From contig NZ_LT669941.1 in assembly GCF_900128505.1 (NCBI RefSeq), positions 2,792,859 through 2,856,858 of the forward strand: 64,000 bases of DNA, in the 5' to 3' direction. Both the position numbers and the translations under genes were made by a program. The notes under the pieces were generated by a model. It had not been told where the DNA came from, did not search any database, and saw nothing but the letters and a program-made list of their open reading frames with translations. This document shows, one piece after another, positions 43,034-51,638 of the stretch (within the stretch, counting starts at the first letter, position 1; each line of letters opens with the position of its first letter). The DNA comes from Parabacteroides timonensis. GTDB lineage: Bacteria; Bacteroidota; Bacteroidia; Bacteroidales; Tannerellaceae.

Positions 43034-43558
43034 TTAACCTCTAAACACTTTTTCAACAGAAATACCTCTGTTCTGAGCAACTACAAACGGACTTCTCAAT
43101 TCACCCAAAGCAGCAATAGTAGCTTTTACTAAGTTGTGAGGGTTTGAAGAACCTTTTGACTTTGCCAAAACGTCAGTAATACCAACACTTTCCAATACAG
43201 CACGCATAGCACCACCAGCTTTAACACCGGTACCGTGAGATGCAGGCTTAATCAAAACTTGTGCACCACCAAATTTAGCAAGCTGTTCGTGAGGGATAGT
43301 ACCTTTGTGAACAGGAACCTTGATTAAATTCTTTTTAGCAGCTTCTACACCTTTAGCGATAGCTGTCGTTACTTCACCTGCTTTACCTAAGCCCCAACCG
43401 ATGATACCATCTTCGTTTCCTACTACTACAATAGCAGCAAAACTAAAAGTACGTCCACCCTTTGTTACTTTAGTTACGCGGTTGATTGCAACTAATCTGT
43501 CCTTCAACTCTAAGTCGTTGGTCGATTTAACTCTATTATTAACTCCTGCCATCTTCAT
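43034..43558 (-). CDS. rpsE: 30S ribosomal protein S5
   Basis: A 174-residue S5 with KDRLVAINRVTKVTKGGRTF, VGLGKAGEV-type loop (GWGLGKAGEV) and the GTGVKAGGAMRAVLESVGI segment. S5 contributes to decoding accuracy and the mRNA entrance. Its ATG at 43558 shares a base with the rplR stop (TAATG), indicating coupling. Confidence 0.97.
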   Translation of the reverse strand: MKMAGVNNRVKSTNDLELKDRLVAINRVTKVTKGGRTFSFAAIVVVGNEDGIIGWGLGKAGEVTTAIAKGVEAAKKNLIKVPVHKGTIPHEQLAKFGGAQVLIKPASHGTGVKAGGAMRAVLESVGITDVLAKSKGSSNPHNLVKATIAALGELRSPFVVAQNRGISVEKVFRG

Positions 43559-43902
43559 TAAAATTTAAGGCCGCCGTTACGTGCAGCATCAGCTAATTCT
43601 TTAATTCTTCCGTGATACAGGTAACCGTTACGGTCGAAAACAACAGCCTGAACACCAGCTTCCTGAGCACCTTTAGCGATCAGTTCACCAACTTTGGCAG
43701 CGATTTCTTTCTTGGGAGCCTTAACATCTAATTTCAAAGATGAAGCAGCAGCCAAAGTTTTACCTGTAGTATCATCTATAACCTGTGCATAGATCTGCTT
43801 GTTGCTTCTAAACACAGTAAGGCGCGGGCATTCAGGAGTTCCTGAAACTTTGCCACGTATACCTCGTTTTATTTTTAATCTTCTTTCTTCCTTCGTTGTC
43901 AT
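43558..43902 (-). CDS. rplR: 50S ribosomal protein L18
   Basis: A 114-residue 5S-rRNA-binding protein: RRLKIKRGIRGKVSGTPECPR, LTVFRSNKQIYAQVIDD, and AVVFDRNGYLYHGRIKELAD. Start-stop overlap with rpsE. Confidence 0.97.
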   Translation of the reverse strand: MTTKEERRLKIKRGIRGKVSGTPECPRLTVFRSNKQIYAQVIDDTTGKTLAAASSLKLDVKAPKKEIAAKVGELIAKGAQEAGVQAVVFDRNGYLYHGRIKELADAARNGGLKF

Positions 43903-43923
43903 GATAATTTCAGTTTACGTAGA

Positions 43924-44475
43924 TTACTTACCTGCTGATTTACCAGACTTTCTGCGAATTTCTTCACCCACAAACTTAATACCTTTACCTTTATACGGTT
44001 CCGGCATTCTGAATGAACGAATCTTTGCACAAATCTGACCTATTAATTGCTTATCAGCTGATTCAAGGATAATAAGAGGATTCTTATTTCTCTCAGTCTT
44101 CGTTTCAACTTTCACTTCTTTAGGCAACTGCAAATAAATGTTGTGAGTATAACCTAAAGAAAGATCCAACAGCTGGCCTGTGTTAGACACACGATAACCA
44201 ACACCGACTAATTCCAGTTCTTTTTTGTATCCTTCAGATACACCGATCACCATATTGTTGATCAAAGAACGATACAAACCATGTAATGCACGATGGTTCT
44301 TTTCTTCTGTCGGTCTTGTTAAATGAATAACTCCGTCTTCCAAAGTTACATTTATATCAGGATTTACGGCCTGAGTCATCTCGCCTTTAGGACCTTTTAC
44401 AGTCACTACGCTATCCTTAATCGTAACCGTTACACCGGCTGGCACATGAATTGGTAATTTTCCTATTCTTGACAT
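43924..44475 (-). CDS. rplF: 50S ribosomal protein L6
   Basis: A 183-residue L6 with two similar domains; the signature PEPYKGKGIKFVGEEIRRK is near the C-terminus. It binds the GTPase-associated region of 23S rRNA. Confidence 0.97.
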   Translation of the reverse strand: MSRIGKLPIHVPAGVTVTIKDSVVTVKGPKGEMTQAVNPDINVTLEDGVIHLTRPTEEKNHRALHGLYRSLINNMVIGVSEGYKKELELVGVGYRVSNTGQLLDLSLGYTHNIYLQLPKEVKVETKTERNKNPLIILESADKQLIGQICAKIRSFRMPEPYKGKGIKFVGEEIRRKSGKSAGK

Positions 44476-44491
44476 TCTTCTTTCCTCCTAA

Positions 44492-44887
44492 TTAATAAAC
44501 ATAACATAATACTTCGCCACCGATCTTCAAATCGCGGGCTTCTTTGTCTGTCATCACACCCTTAGAAGTAGAAAGAACGGCAATACCTAAACCATTCAAT
44601 ACTCTCGGCATTTCTTTGTAACCAGTGTACTTACGCAAACCTGGAGTAGAAACTCTCTGAAGTTTCTTGATCGCATTCACTTTGTTTACCAAGTCATACT
44701 TCAGGGCAATCTTAATTGTACCCTGAGGACCTTCTTCTACAAACTTGAAGTTAAGAATGTAGCCCTTTTCGAAAAGGATCTTAGTGATCTCTTTCTTTAA
44801 ATTTGACGCCGGCACTTCAACAACTCTGTGCTTCGCTTTAATTGCATTACGCAATCTTGTCAAATAATCTGCAATAGGATCTGTCAT
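44492..44887 (-). CDS. rpsH: 30S ribosomal protein S8
   Basis: A 131-residue S8: DPIADYLTRLRNAIKAKHR at the start and GLGIAVLSTSKGVMTDKEAR toward the end. In E. coli S8 represses the spc operon. The 54-bp gap to rpsN upstream is longer than most in the run. Confidence 0.97.
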   Translation of the reverse strand: MTDPIADYLTRLRNAIKAKHRVVEVPASNLKKEITKILFEKGYILNFKFVEEGPQGTIKIALKYDLVNKVNAIKKLQRVSTPGLRKYTGYKEMPRVLNGLGIAVLSTSKGVMTDKEARDLKIGGEVLCYVY

Positions 44888-44941
44888 ATATAAATGAATT
44901 AAATTGATCCGGCCACCCGGACAATATTTAAATAAAAAAAC

Positions 44942-45211
44942 TTACCAACTTGCTTTCTTTACACCCGGTATTAAACCATTGGATGCCATTTCACGGAACT
45001 GAATACGTGAAATGCCGAACTGGCGTACATACCCTTTCGGACGACCTGTAATTTTGCAACGGTTGTGCAAACGTACAGGAGAAGCATTTTTAGGTAAAGA
45101 CTGCAAAGCGTCATAGTTGCCTTCTGCTTTAAGCTGTGCTCTTTTAGCAGCGTATTTTTCAACAAGCTTTGCTCTTTTAACCTCGCGGGCCTTCATTGAT
45201 TCCTTAGCCAT
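44942..45211 (-). CDS. rpsN: 30S ribosomal protein S14, zinc-free type
   Basis: An 89-residue long-form S14 with one cysteine (HNRCKITGRPKGYVRQFGIS) and no CxxC pairs, hence the zinc-independent type. It is part of the 30S head. It lies 6 bp after rplE. Confidence 0.97.
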   Translation of the reverse strand: MAKESMKAREVKRAKLVEKYAAKRAQLKAEGNYDALQSLPKNASPVRLHNRCKITGRPKGYVRQFGISRIQFREMASNGLIPGVKKASW

Positions 45212-45217
45212 AACTAC

Positions 45218-45775
45218 TTAGTCTTTTTTTGCATTTTTAAAAGGCAACCCAAATTCTCTCAATAGAGCATACCCTTCCTCATCTGTTTTCGCAGAGGTCA
45301 CAAAGGTAATATTCATTCCCAATATTTTGGTAATATTATCGATATTTATTTCAGGGAAAATGATTTGTTCCTGAATACCCATGGTATAATTACCTCTACC
45401 ATCCAACTTACTTTCAATACCTTTGAAGTCACGAATACGAGGAAGAGCGATACGAACTAATCTTTCCAGGAATTCATACATTTGTTCACGACGCAATGTT
45501 ACCATTACACCGATAGGCATTTTCTTACGCAACTTGAAGTTAGAGATATCCTTTTTAGAAACTGTCGCAACGGCCTTTTGACCAGTGATTGTAGACAATT
45601 CGCTGATGGCGATATCGATAATCTTCTTATCAGCAGCAGCCATACCCAAACCCTGATTGATAACAATCTTCTTCAGTACGGGAACTTGCATTACTGATTT
45701 ATAACCGAACTCTTTCGTCAAAGCAGGAACAATTCTGTCCTGATATTCTTTTTTAAGACTGGCAGTATTGCTCAT
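45218..45775 (-). CDS. rplE: 50S ribosomal protein L5
   Basis: A 185-residue L5: FGYKSVMQVPVLKKIVINQG, KKMPIGVMVTLRREQMYEFL and DKNITFVTSAKTDEEG-like C-terminal strands (MNITFVTSAKTDEEGYALL). It binds 5S rRNA and contacts the P-site tRNA. The ATG overlaps the rplX stop by one base (TAATG). Confidence 0.97.
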   Translation of the reverse strand: MSNTASLKKEYQDRIVPALTKEFGYKSVMQVPVLKKIVINQGLGMAAADKKIIDIAISELSTITGQKAVATVSKKDISNFKLRKKMPIGVMVTLRREQMYEFLERLVRIALPRIRDFKGIESKLDGRGNYTMGIQEQIIFPEINIDNITKILGMNITFVTSAKTDEEGYALLREFGLPFKNAKKD

Positions 45776-46095
45776 TACTTAATTTCCTCCCCAGATTTTT
45801 TAGAATAACGAACTAAAGCACCTTCTGCATTTTCCTTACGGCCGATACGTGTCGGTTTTCCAGATTTAGGATCAACCACGTTCAGGTTAGAAAGATGGAT
45901 AGGAGCTTCTTTCTTTTCAATTCCTCCTTGCGGATTCTTTGCATTAGGCTTGGTATGCTTTGATACCATATTAACACCTTCAACAATAGCACGGTTCTCA
46001 TCTACGAGCACCTGTAAAACACGACCTGTTTTACCTTTGTCTTCGCCGGTATTAACAAAAACTATATCGCCTTTTTTGATATGTAATTTACTCAT
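45775..46095 (-). CDS. rplX: 50S ribosomal protein L24
   Basis: A 106-residue KOW-domain protein: KLHIKKGDIVFVNTGEDKGK, GVNMVSKHTKPNAKNPQGGI, and RIGRKENAEGALVRYSKKSG. It initiates 50S assembly. It overlaps rplE by one base. Confidence 0.97.
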   Translation of the reverse strand: MSKLHIKKGDIVFVNTGEDKGKTGRVLQVLVDENRAIVEGVNMVSKHTKPNAKNPQGGIEKKEAPIHLSNLNVVDPKSGKPTRIGRKENAEGALVRYSKKSGEEIK

Positions 46096-46113
46096 TACCT
46101 TAAATTTTACGAA

Positions 46114-46479
46114 TTAAAGTACTTCAGGTGCAAGTGAAACAATTTTCATATTTGTTGCACGAAGTTCTCTGGCAACCGGACCGAAGATACGGCTTCCACG
46201 AATATCACCACCGGCATTCAACAATACGCAAGCGTTATCATCGAAACGGATGTATGAACCATCCTGGCGACGGATTTCTTTTTTAGTGCGAACAATGATA
46301 GCTTTAGAAACAGCACCCTTCTTCACATCACTTGACGGGATTACACTCTTAATTGCAACTACAATTACATCCCCAACAGTGGCATAGCGTTTTCTTGTTC
46401 CGCCCAAAACACGGATACATAATGCTTCTTTTGCGCCACTGTTATCTGCTACTACTAGTCTTGATTCTTGTTGTATCAT
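46114..46479 (-). CDS. rplN: 50S ribosomal protein L14
   Basis: A 121-residue L14 with MIQQESRLVVADNSGAKEAL and RIFGPVARELRATNMKIVSL. It sits at the subunit interface and contacts L19. The spacing to rpsQ is one base. Confidence 0.97.
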   Translation of the reverse strand: MIQQESRLVVADNSGAKEALCIRVLGGTRKRYATVGDVIVVAIKSVIPSSDVKKGAVSKAIIVRTKKEIRRQDGSYIRFDDNACVLLNAGGDIRGSRIFGPVARELRATNMKIVSLAPEVL

Positions 46480-46480
46480 G

Positions 46481-46738
46481 TTACTTAGCTCTTTCGATTA
46501 TTTGAACTAATCTCCATCTCTTTGTTTTGCTCAAAGGACGAGTTTCCATAATTTTTACGGTATCACCGATATTACACTCGTTCTTTTCGTCGTGAGCATG
46601 ATATTTCTTCGTTTTATTAACGAACTTACCATAAATGGGGTGTTTTTCCTTCCATTTAATAGCAACTGTGATGCTTTTTTCCATCTTGTTGCTAGTAACC
46701 ACGCCCGTTCTTTCTTTTCTTAAATTTCTAGTTTCCAT
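46481..46738 (-). CDS. rpsQ: 30S ribosomal protein S17
   Basis: An 85-residue OB-fold protein: METRNLRKERTGVVTSNKME, KYHAHDEKNECNIGDTVKIM, RPLSKTKRWRLVQIIERAK. The ATG at 46738 is chosen over the TTG at 46747. It helps initiate 30S assembly. Confidence 0.97.
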   Translation of the reverse strand: METRNLRKERTGVVTSNKMEKSITVAIKWKEKHPIYGKFVNKTKKYHAHDEKNECNIGDTVKIMETRPLSKTKRWRLVQIIERAK

Positions 46739-46747
46739 CAGGCTCAA

Positions 46748-46945
46748 TTATTTGTTGTTAAGTTCTCTCTGGCGCAATTCTGTTTTCATGCGCGCAATCA
46801 TCCTGCGTTGTTGTTTAATCTGTGCAGGATTGTCTGTCGGAGAGATAGTGTGGTTAATAACCTTCTGATCGTAGGCAGCAACCTCAGCATCAACTCTTTC
46901 AAGCAATTCTTTTGTGCTTAATTCTCTAATTTCTGCAATCTTCAT
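46748..46945 (-). CDS. rpmC: 50S ribosomal protein L29
   Basis: A 65-residue helical protein: IRELSTKELLERVDAEV at the start and QQRRMIARMKTELRQREL at the end. It lies near the exit tunnel, a docking site for trigger factor and SRP. Confidence 0.97.
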   Translation of the reverse strand: MKIAEIRELSTKELLERVDAEVAAYDQKVINHTISPTDNPAQIKQQRRMIARMKTELRQRELNNK

Positions 46946-46950
46946 AACAA

Positions 46951-47385
46951 TTACGCATTTTGATTAGCCATATCATAATCACGTCTCACAACAAATTTCG
47001 TTGTTACAGGAAGCTTCTGAGCCGCTAAGCGCAATGCTTCTTTTGCAACATCAAAGGGAACACCTTCGATTTCGAAAATAAGACGACCTGGAGTAACAGG
47101 CGCAACAAATCCTTCTGGATTACCTTTACCTTTACCCATACGTACTTCGGCCGGTTTCTTTGTAATAGGTTTATCCGGGAAAATCCGAACCCAAACCTGA
47201 CCTTGACGTTGCATATAACGAGTTACCGCGATACGGGCAGCTTCAATCTGGCGACCGGTAATCCATTTATTCTCTAACGCTTTTATACCAAACGAACCGA
47301 ACGCCAGCTGGTTGCCACGTTGAGCTTCGCCCTTCATGCGACCTTTCTGCTGTCTTCTGAACTTGGTTTTCTTTGGTTGTAACAT
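46951..47385 (-). CDS. rplP: 50S ribosomal protein L16
   Basis: A 144-residue L16: LQPKKTKFRRQQKGRMKGEA, ITGRQIEAARIAVTRYMQRQ, VRMGKGKGNPEGFVAPVTPG. It organises the A-site region of the 50S. It lies 5 bp before rpmC in the transcript. Confidence 0.97.
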   Translation of the reverse strand: MLQPKKTKFRRQQKGRMKGEAQRGNQLAFGSFGIKALENKWITGRQIEAARIAVTRYMQRQGQVWVRIFPDKPITKKPAEVRMGKGKGNPEGFVAPVTPGRLIFEIEGVPFDVAKEALRLAAQKLPVTTKFVVRRDYDMANQNA

Positions 47386-47404
47386 CTCTTCTTAATTCTA
47401 ACGT

Positions 47405-48145
47405 TTAACGATTAGCTTTCTTTCTCTTGAAGTTCTTATCTCCTCTGTTGTTGCCGCCGGCATTGTCATTTCTGCGACCTGAATCTTTTGATGCAGTGAA
47501 TGAAGGAGCAAGATCTCTCTTACCATAAACTTCACCACGGCAGATCCAAACCTTAACACCCAGCAAACCAACTTTCGTCAACGCTTCAGCCAAAGCGTAA
47601 TCGATATCTGCTCTCAGTGTGTGTAACGGAGTTCTTCCTTCTTTGTACATTTCAGAACGGGCCATTTCAGCACCATTCAAACGACCAGATACTTGCACTT
47701 TAATACCTTCGGCACCCATTCTCATGGTAGAGGCGATAGCCATCTTGATAGCACGACGATAAGCAATTTTTCCTTCAAGCTGACGAGCAATATTGTTTGC
47801 GACAATAACTGCGTCTAATTCGGGTCTTTTTACCTCAAAGATGTTGATCTGAACTTCTTTGTCGGTAATCTTTTTCAACTCTTCTTTCAATTTATCAACT
47901 TCCTGACCACCTTTACCGATGATAATGCCCGGACGTGATGTGCAAACTGTTATTGTGATCAACTTAAGCGTACGTTCAATAACGATACGAGATACACTAG
48001 CTTTAGCAAGACGAGCATTCAGATACTTACGAATTTTGCTATCTTCCAGCAAAGTATCTCCGTAATTCTTGCCGCCATACCAATTGGAATCCCAACCACG
48101 GATGATTCCTAAACGATTACTAACCGGATTAACTTTTTGTCCCAT
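47405..48145 (-). CDS. rpsC: 30S ribosomal protein S3
   Basis: A 246-residue S3 with a KH domain (TSRPGIIIGKGGQEVDKLKE) and the S3 C-domain (GRLNGAEMARSEMYKEGRTP). The C-terminus ends in an asparagine/arginine-rich tail (NDNAGGNNRGDKNFKRKKAN) as often in Bacteroidetes. S3 lines the mRNA entry and has helicase-related roles. Confidence 0.97.
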   Translation of the reverse strand: MGQKVNPVSNRLGIIRGWDSNWYGGKNYGDTLLEDSKIRKYLNARLAKASVSRIVIERTLKLITITVCTSRPGIIIGKGGQEVDKLKEELKKITDKEVQINIFEVKRPELDAVIVANNIARQLEGKIAYRRAIKMAIASTMRMGAEGIKVQVSGRLNGAEMARSEMYKEGRTPLHTLRADIDYALAEALTKVGLLGVKVWICRGEVYGKRDLAPSFTASKDSGRRNDNAGGNNRGDKNFKRKKANR

Positions 48146-48151
48146 CTACAA

Positions 48152-48562
48152 TTAATTTTGACTATCGTTTTTACTAAGTGTATCAACAAACAAGGTTACA
48201 TGGTTCGAACGTTTACGAATTCTGTATCCTCTACCCTGGGGAGCCGGACGCATTCTCTTCAATATAGTAGCGCAATCTACGCTGATTGAAGAAACAAACA
48301 ACTCACCAGTTTCTGCTTTACGTTCATTTTTCTGCTCCCAATTGGCAATTGCTGAACGAAGCAATTTTTCTACTCTTGCTGCAGCTTCCTTGTTAGAAAA
48401 CTTCAAAACACCAAGTGCACGGAATACTTCCATACCGCGGATCATGTCTACAACGAGACGCATCTTACGCGGAGAAGTAGGTACATTACGCAATTTTGCG
48501 AAGTACATGGTCTTTTGGGCTTCTTTTCTTGCTTCAGCTGATATTCTTTTTCTAGCACCCAT
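48152..48562 (-). CDS. rplV: 50S ribosomal protein L22
   Basis: A 136-residue L22: AKLRNVPTSPRKMRLVVDMI at the start and RMRPAPQGRGYRIRKRSNHV with the beta-hairpin that lines the exit tunnel. The 53-bp gap from rpsS is longer than its neighbours' gaps. Confidence 0.97.
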   Translation of the reverse strand: MGARKRISAEARKEAQKTMYFAKLRNVPTSPRKMRLVVDMIRGMEVFRALGVLKFSNKEAAARVEKLLRSAIANWEQKNERKAETGELFVSSISVDCATILKRMRPAPQGRGYRIRKRSNHVTLFVDTLSKNDSQN

Positions 48563-48615
48563 TTTTATTGATTCTTTTTATTTTCAGATTCCTGAATTCC
48601 TGTTACTACCGATAA

Positions 48616-48885
48616 TTATTTCTTCTTGTTACCGGCGTGACCACGGAACGTACGAGTTGGTGAAAATTCTCCCAACTTGTGACCTACCATATTTTCGGTT
48701 ACAAAAACAGGAATAAATTTATTTCCATTGTGAACTGCAATAGTATGGCCTACAAAATCAGGCGAAATCATTGAAGCTCTTGCCCATGTCTTAACTACGG
48801 CTTTCTTTCCTGACTCATTCATAGCCAAGACTTTCTTTTCCAGCTTGATGTTAATATACGGGCCTTTTTTTAGTGAACGACTCAT
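48616..48885 (-). CDS. rpsS: 30S ribosomal protein S19
   Basis: An 89-residue S19: MSRSLKKGPYINIKLEKKVL and FVTENMVGHKLGEFSPTRTF. It binds 16S rRNA with S13 in the head. Confidence 0.97.
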   Translation of the reverse strand: MSRSLKKGPYINIKLEKKVLAMNESGKKAVVKTWARASMISPDFVGHTIAVHNGNKFIPVFVTENMVGHKLGEFSPTRTFRGHAGNKKK

Positions 48886-48905
48886 AGTTTACTTAATTAA
48901 TCAGA

Positions 48906-49730
<825 letters not shown>

Positions 49731-49738
49731 TTCTTTTT

Positions 49739-50032
49739 TTAGATATTACTAAAGAAATCTATTGTTTCTCCTTCTTTCAACGTTACGATTGCTTTCTTAA
49801 AAGCTGCTTGTTTACCATTGATAATACCTGATTTTGTATAACGGCTTTTCAACTTGCCAGAGTAGTTGATGGTATTAACATCAACTACAGTTACATTATA
49901 CATATCCTGTACAGCTTTTTTGATCTCCAACTTGTTGGCATCAGGAGAAACACGAAAACCATAGCGATTAGCCATTTTTTCTGTAATCGCTGTTTGCTTC
50001 TCTGTTACTATAGGTTTAATAATAATTCCCAT
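49739..50032 (-). CDS. rplW: 50S ribosomal protein L23
   Basis: A 97-residue L23: IIKPIVTEKQTAITEKMANR and VDVNTINYSGKLKSRYTKSG. It lies at the tunnel exit, a trigger-factor and SRP contact. Confidence 0.96.
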   Translation of the reverse strand: MGIIIKPIVTEKQTAITEKMANRYGFRVSPDANKLEIKKAVQDMYNVTVVDVNTINYSGKLKSRYTKSGIINGKQAAFKKAIVTLKEGETIDFFSNI

Positions 50033-50043
50033 TTCTTTACTCC

Positions 50044-50673
50044 TTATGCGTTAAAAAGTTTTTCTATAACAGCAACAGAACTTTCAGTCAGCACTAAATT
50101 TGCTGCATCAAGAACTTTGTATGTGTTTAATTCAGAAGCTGTTATAACATTTGTTTTCTCTAAATTACGAGCCGACAAATATACAAAATTATTTTTCTCC
50201 GGTAAAACCATAAGTAACTTTTTATCAGCCACTTTCAGGTTTTTAGCAATTGTTATTAATTCTTTAGTCTTAGGAGCTTCCAGAGCGAAATCTTCTACAA
50301 CCACAATTGCGTTATTAGTAGCTTTATAAGTCAGTGCAGACTTACGAGCCAGACCTTTTACCTTCTTGTTCAGCTTGAACTCATAATCTCTCGGTTTCGG
50401 ACCGAATACACGAGCACCACCAACCAATACAGGAGAGTTGATATCACCACGACGTGCACCACCTCCACCTTTCTGGCGGATCAGTTTACGAGTACTACCA
50501 GAGATCTCACTTCTTTCTTTCGATTTATGAGTACCCTGACGTTGGTTAGCCAAATACTGCTTTACATCCAAGTAAATAGCATGATCATTGGGTTCAATGC
50601 CGAAGATAGCATCGTTCAAAGTTACCTTTCTTCCGGTATCTTCACCTTTAATATTAAATACGCTCAGTTCCAT
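50044..50673 (-). CDS. rplD: 50S ribosomal protein L4
   Basis: A 209-residue L4: GTHKSKERSEISGSTRKLIR, GGGGARRGDINSPVLVGGAR, with the extended tunnel loop. In E. coli L4 regulates its own operon. The ATG overlaps the rplC stop by one base (TAATG). Confidence 0.97.
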   Translation of the reverse strand: MELSVFNIKGEDTGRKVTLNDAIFGIEPNDHAIYLDVKQYLANQRQGTHKSKERSEISGSTRKLIRQKGGGGARRGDINSPVLVGGARVFGPKPRDYEFKLNKKVKGLARKSALTYKATNNAIVVVEDFALEAPKTKELITIAKNLKVADKKLLMVLPEKNNFVYLSARNLEKTNVITASELNTYKVLDAANLVLTESSVAVIEKLFNA

Positions 50674-51290
50674 TACTTTTCAATTATTACGATTGAACCT
50701 TTTGCTCCTGGAACAGATCCTTTAACCAATAAAAGATTGTGTTCCGGCATTACCTTGATCACTTCCAAGTTCTGAACAGTTACACGTTCATTACCCATCT
50801 GTCCAGCCATACGCATGCCCTTAAACACCTTTGCAGGGTAAGAACAAGCACCGATACCACCGGGAGCACGCAAACGGTTATGCTGACCGTGAGTAGTCTG
50901 ACCTACACCACCGAAACCATGACGTTTTACAACACCCTGGAAACCTTTACCTTTTGATGTACCCACTACATCAACGAAACCAGCATCTTCCAGATAATCC
51001 ACAGTGATCACATCACCCAGATTGTATGCAGTTTCAAAATTCTTGAACTCGGCCAAGTATCTCTTGGGAGCTACACCGGCTTTCTTGAAATGGCCCATTT
51101 CCGGCTGTGTAGTGTGTTTCTCTTTTTTGTCTTCGAAACCAATCTGCACTGCTTCATAGCCATCTTTCTCGATAGTCTTAATTTGTGTAACAACACAAGG
51201 ACCCACTTCGATAACAGTGCATGGAAGATTTTTTCCCTCGGCACTGAAAACGGATGTCATTCCGATTTTTTTTCCTAATAATCCTGGCAT
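50673..51290 (-). CDS. rplC: 50S ribosomal protein L3
   Basis: A 205-residue L3: MPGLLGKKIGMTSVFSAEGK, KGKGFQGVVKRHGFGGVGQT and HGQHNRLRAPGGIGACSYPA. It starts assembly of the 50S and reaches the peptidyl-transferase centre. Confidence 0.97.
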   Translation of the reverse strand: MPGLLGKKIGMTSVFSAEGKNLPCTVIEVGPCVVTQIKTIEKDGYEAVQIGFEDKKEKHTTQPEMGHFKKAGVAPKRYLAEFKNFETAYNLGDVITVDYLEDAGFVDVVGTSKGKGFQGVVKRHGFGGVGQTTHGQHNRLRAPGGIGACSYPAKVFKGMRMAGQMGNERVTVQNLEVIKVMPEHNLLLVKGSVPGAKGSIVIIEK

Positions 51291-51311
51291 TTCACTTAAT
51301 TTTTAAATAAC

Positions 51312-51617
51312 TCACACTTTAATTTCTACTTCAACACCGCTGGGTAATTCCAGCTTCATCAATGCGTCAACTGTTTTTGCAGTTGAGCTGTAAATGTCTA
51401 TCAATCTTTTGTAAGACGATAGTTCGAACTGCTCGCGAGATTTCTTGTTAACGAAAGTTGAGCGGTTCACAGTAAAGATACGCTTGTGTGTAGGCAGAGG
51501 TATAGGACCACTAACAACAGCACCTGTAGCCTTTACCGTCTTCACGATTTTCTCGGCAGACTTGTCTACCAGAGAATAATCGTAAGACTTTAATTTAATT
51601 CTGATCTTTTGGCTCAT
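51312..51617 (-). CDS. rpsJ: 30S ribosomal protein S10
   Basis: A 101-residue S10: RIKLKSYDYSLVDKSAEKIV and VSGPIPLPTHKRIFTVNRST. It is a head protein and NusE antitermination factor. It follows fusA by 21 bp, with no tuf gene between. Confidence 0.97.
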   Translation of the reverse strand: MSQKIRIKLKSYDYSLVDKSAEKIVKTVKATGAVVSGPIPLPTHKRIFTVNRSTFVNKKSREQFELSSYKRLIDIYSSTAKTVDALMKLELPSGVEVEIKV

Positions 51618-51638
51618 ATTGTTATATATGTTTCTAAA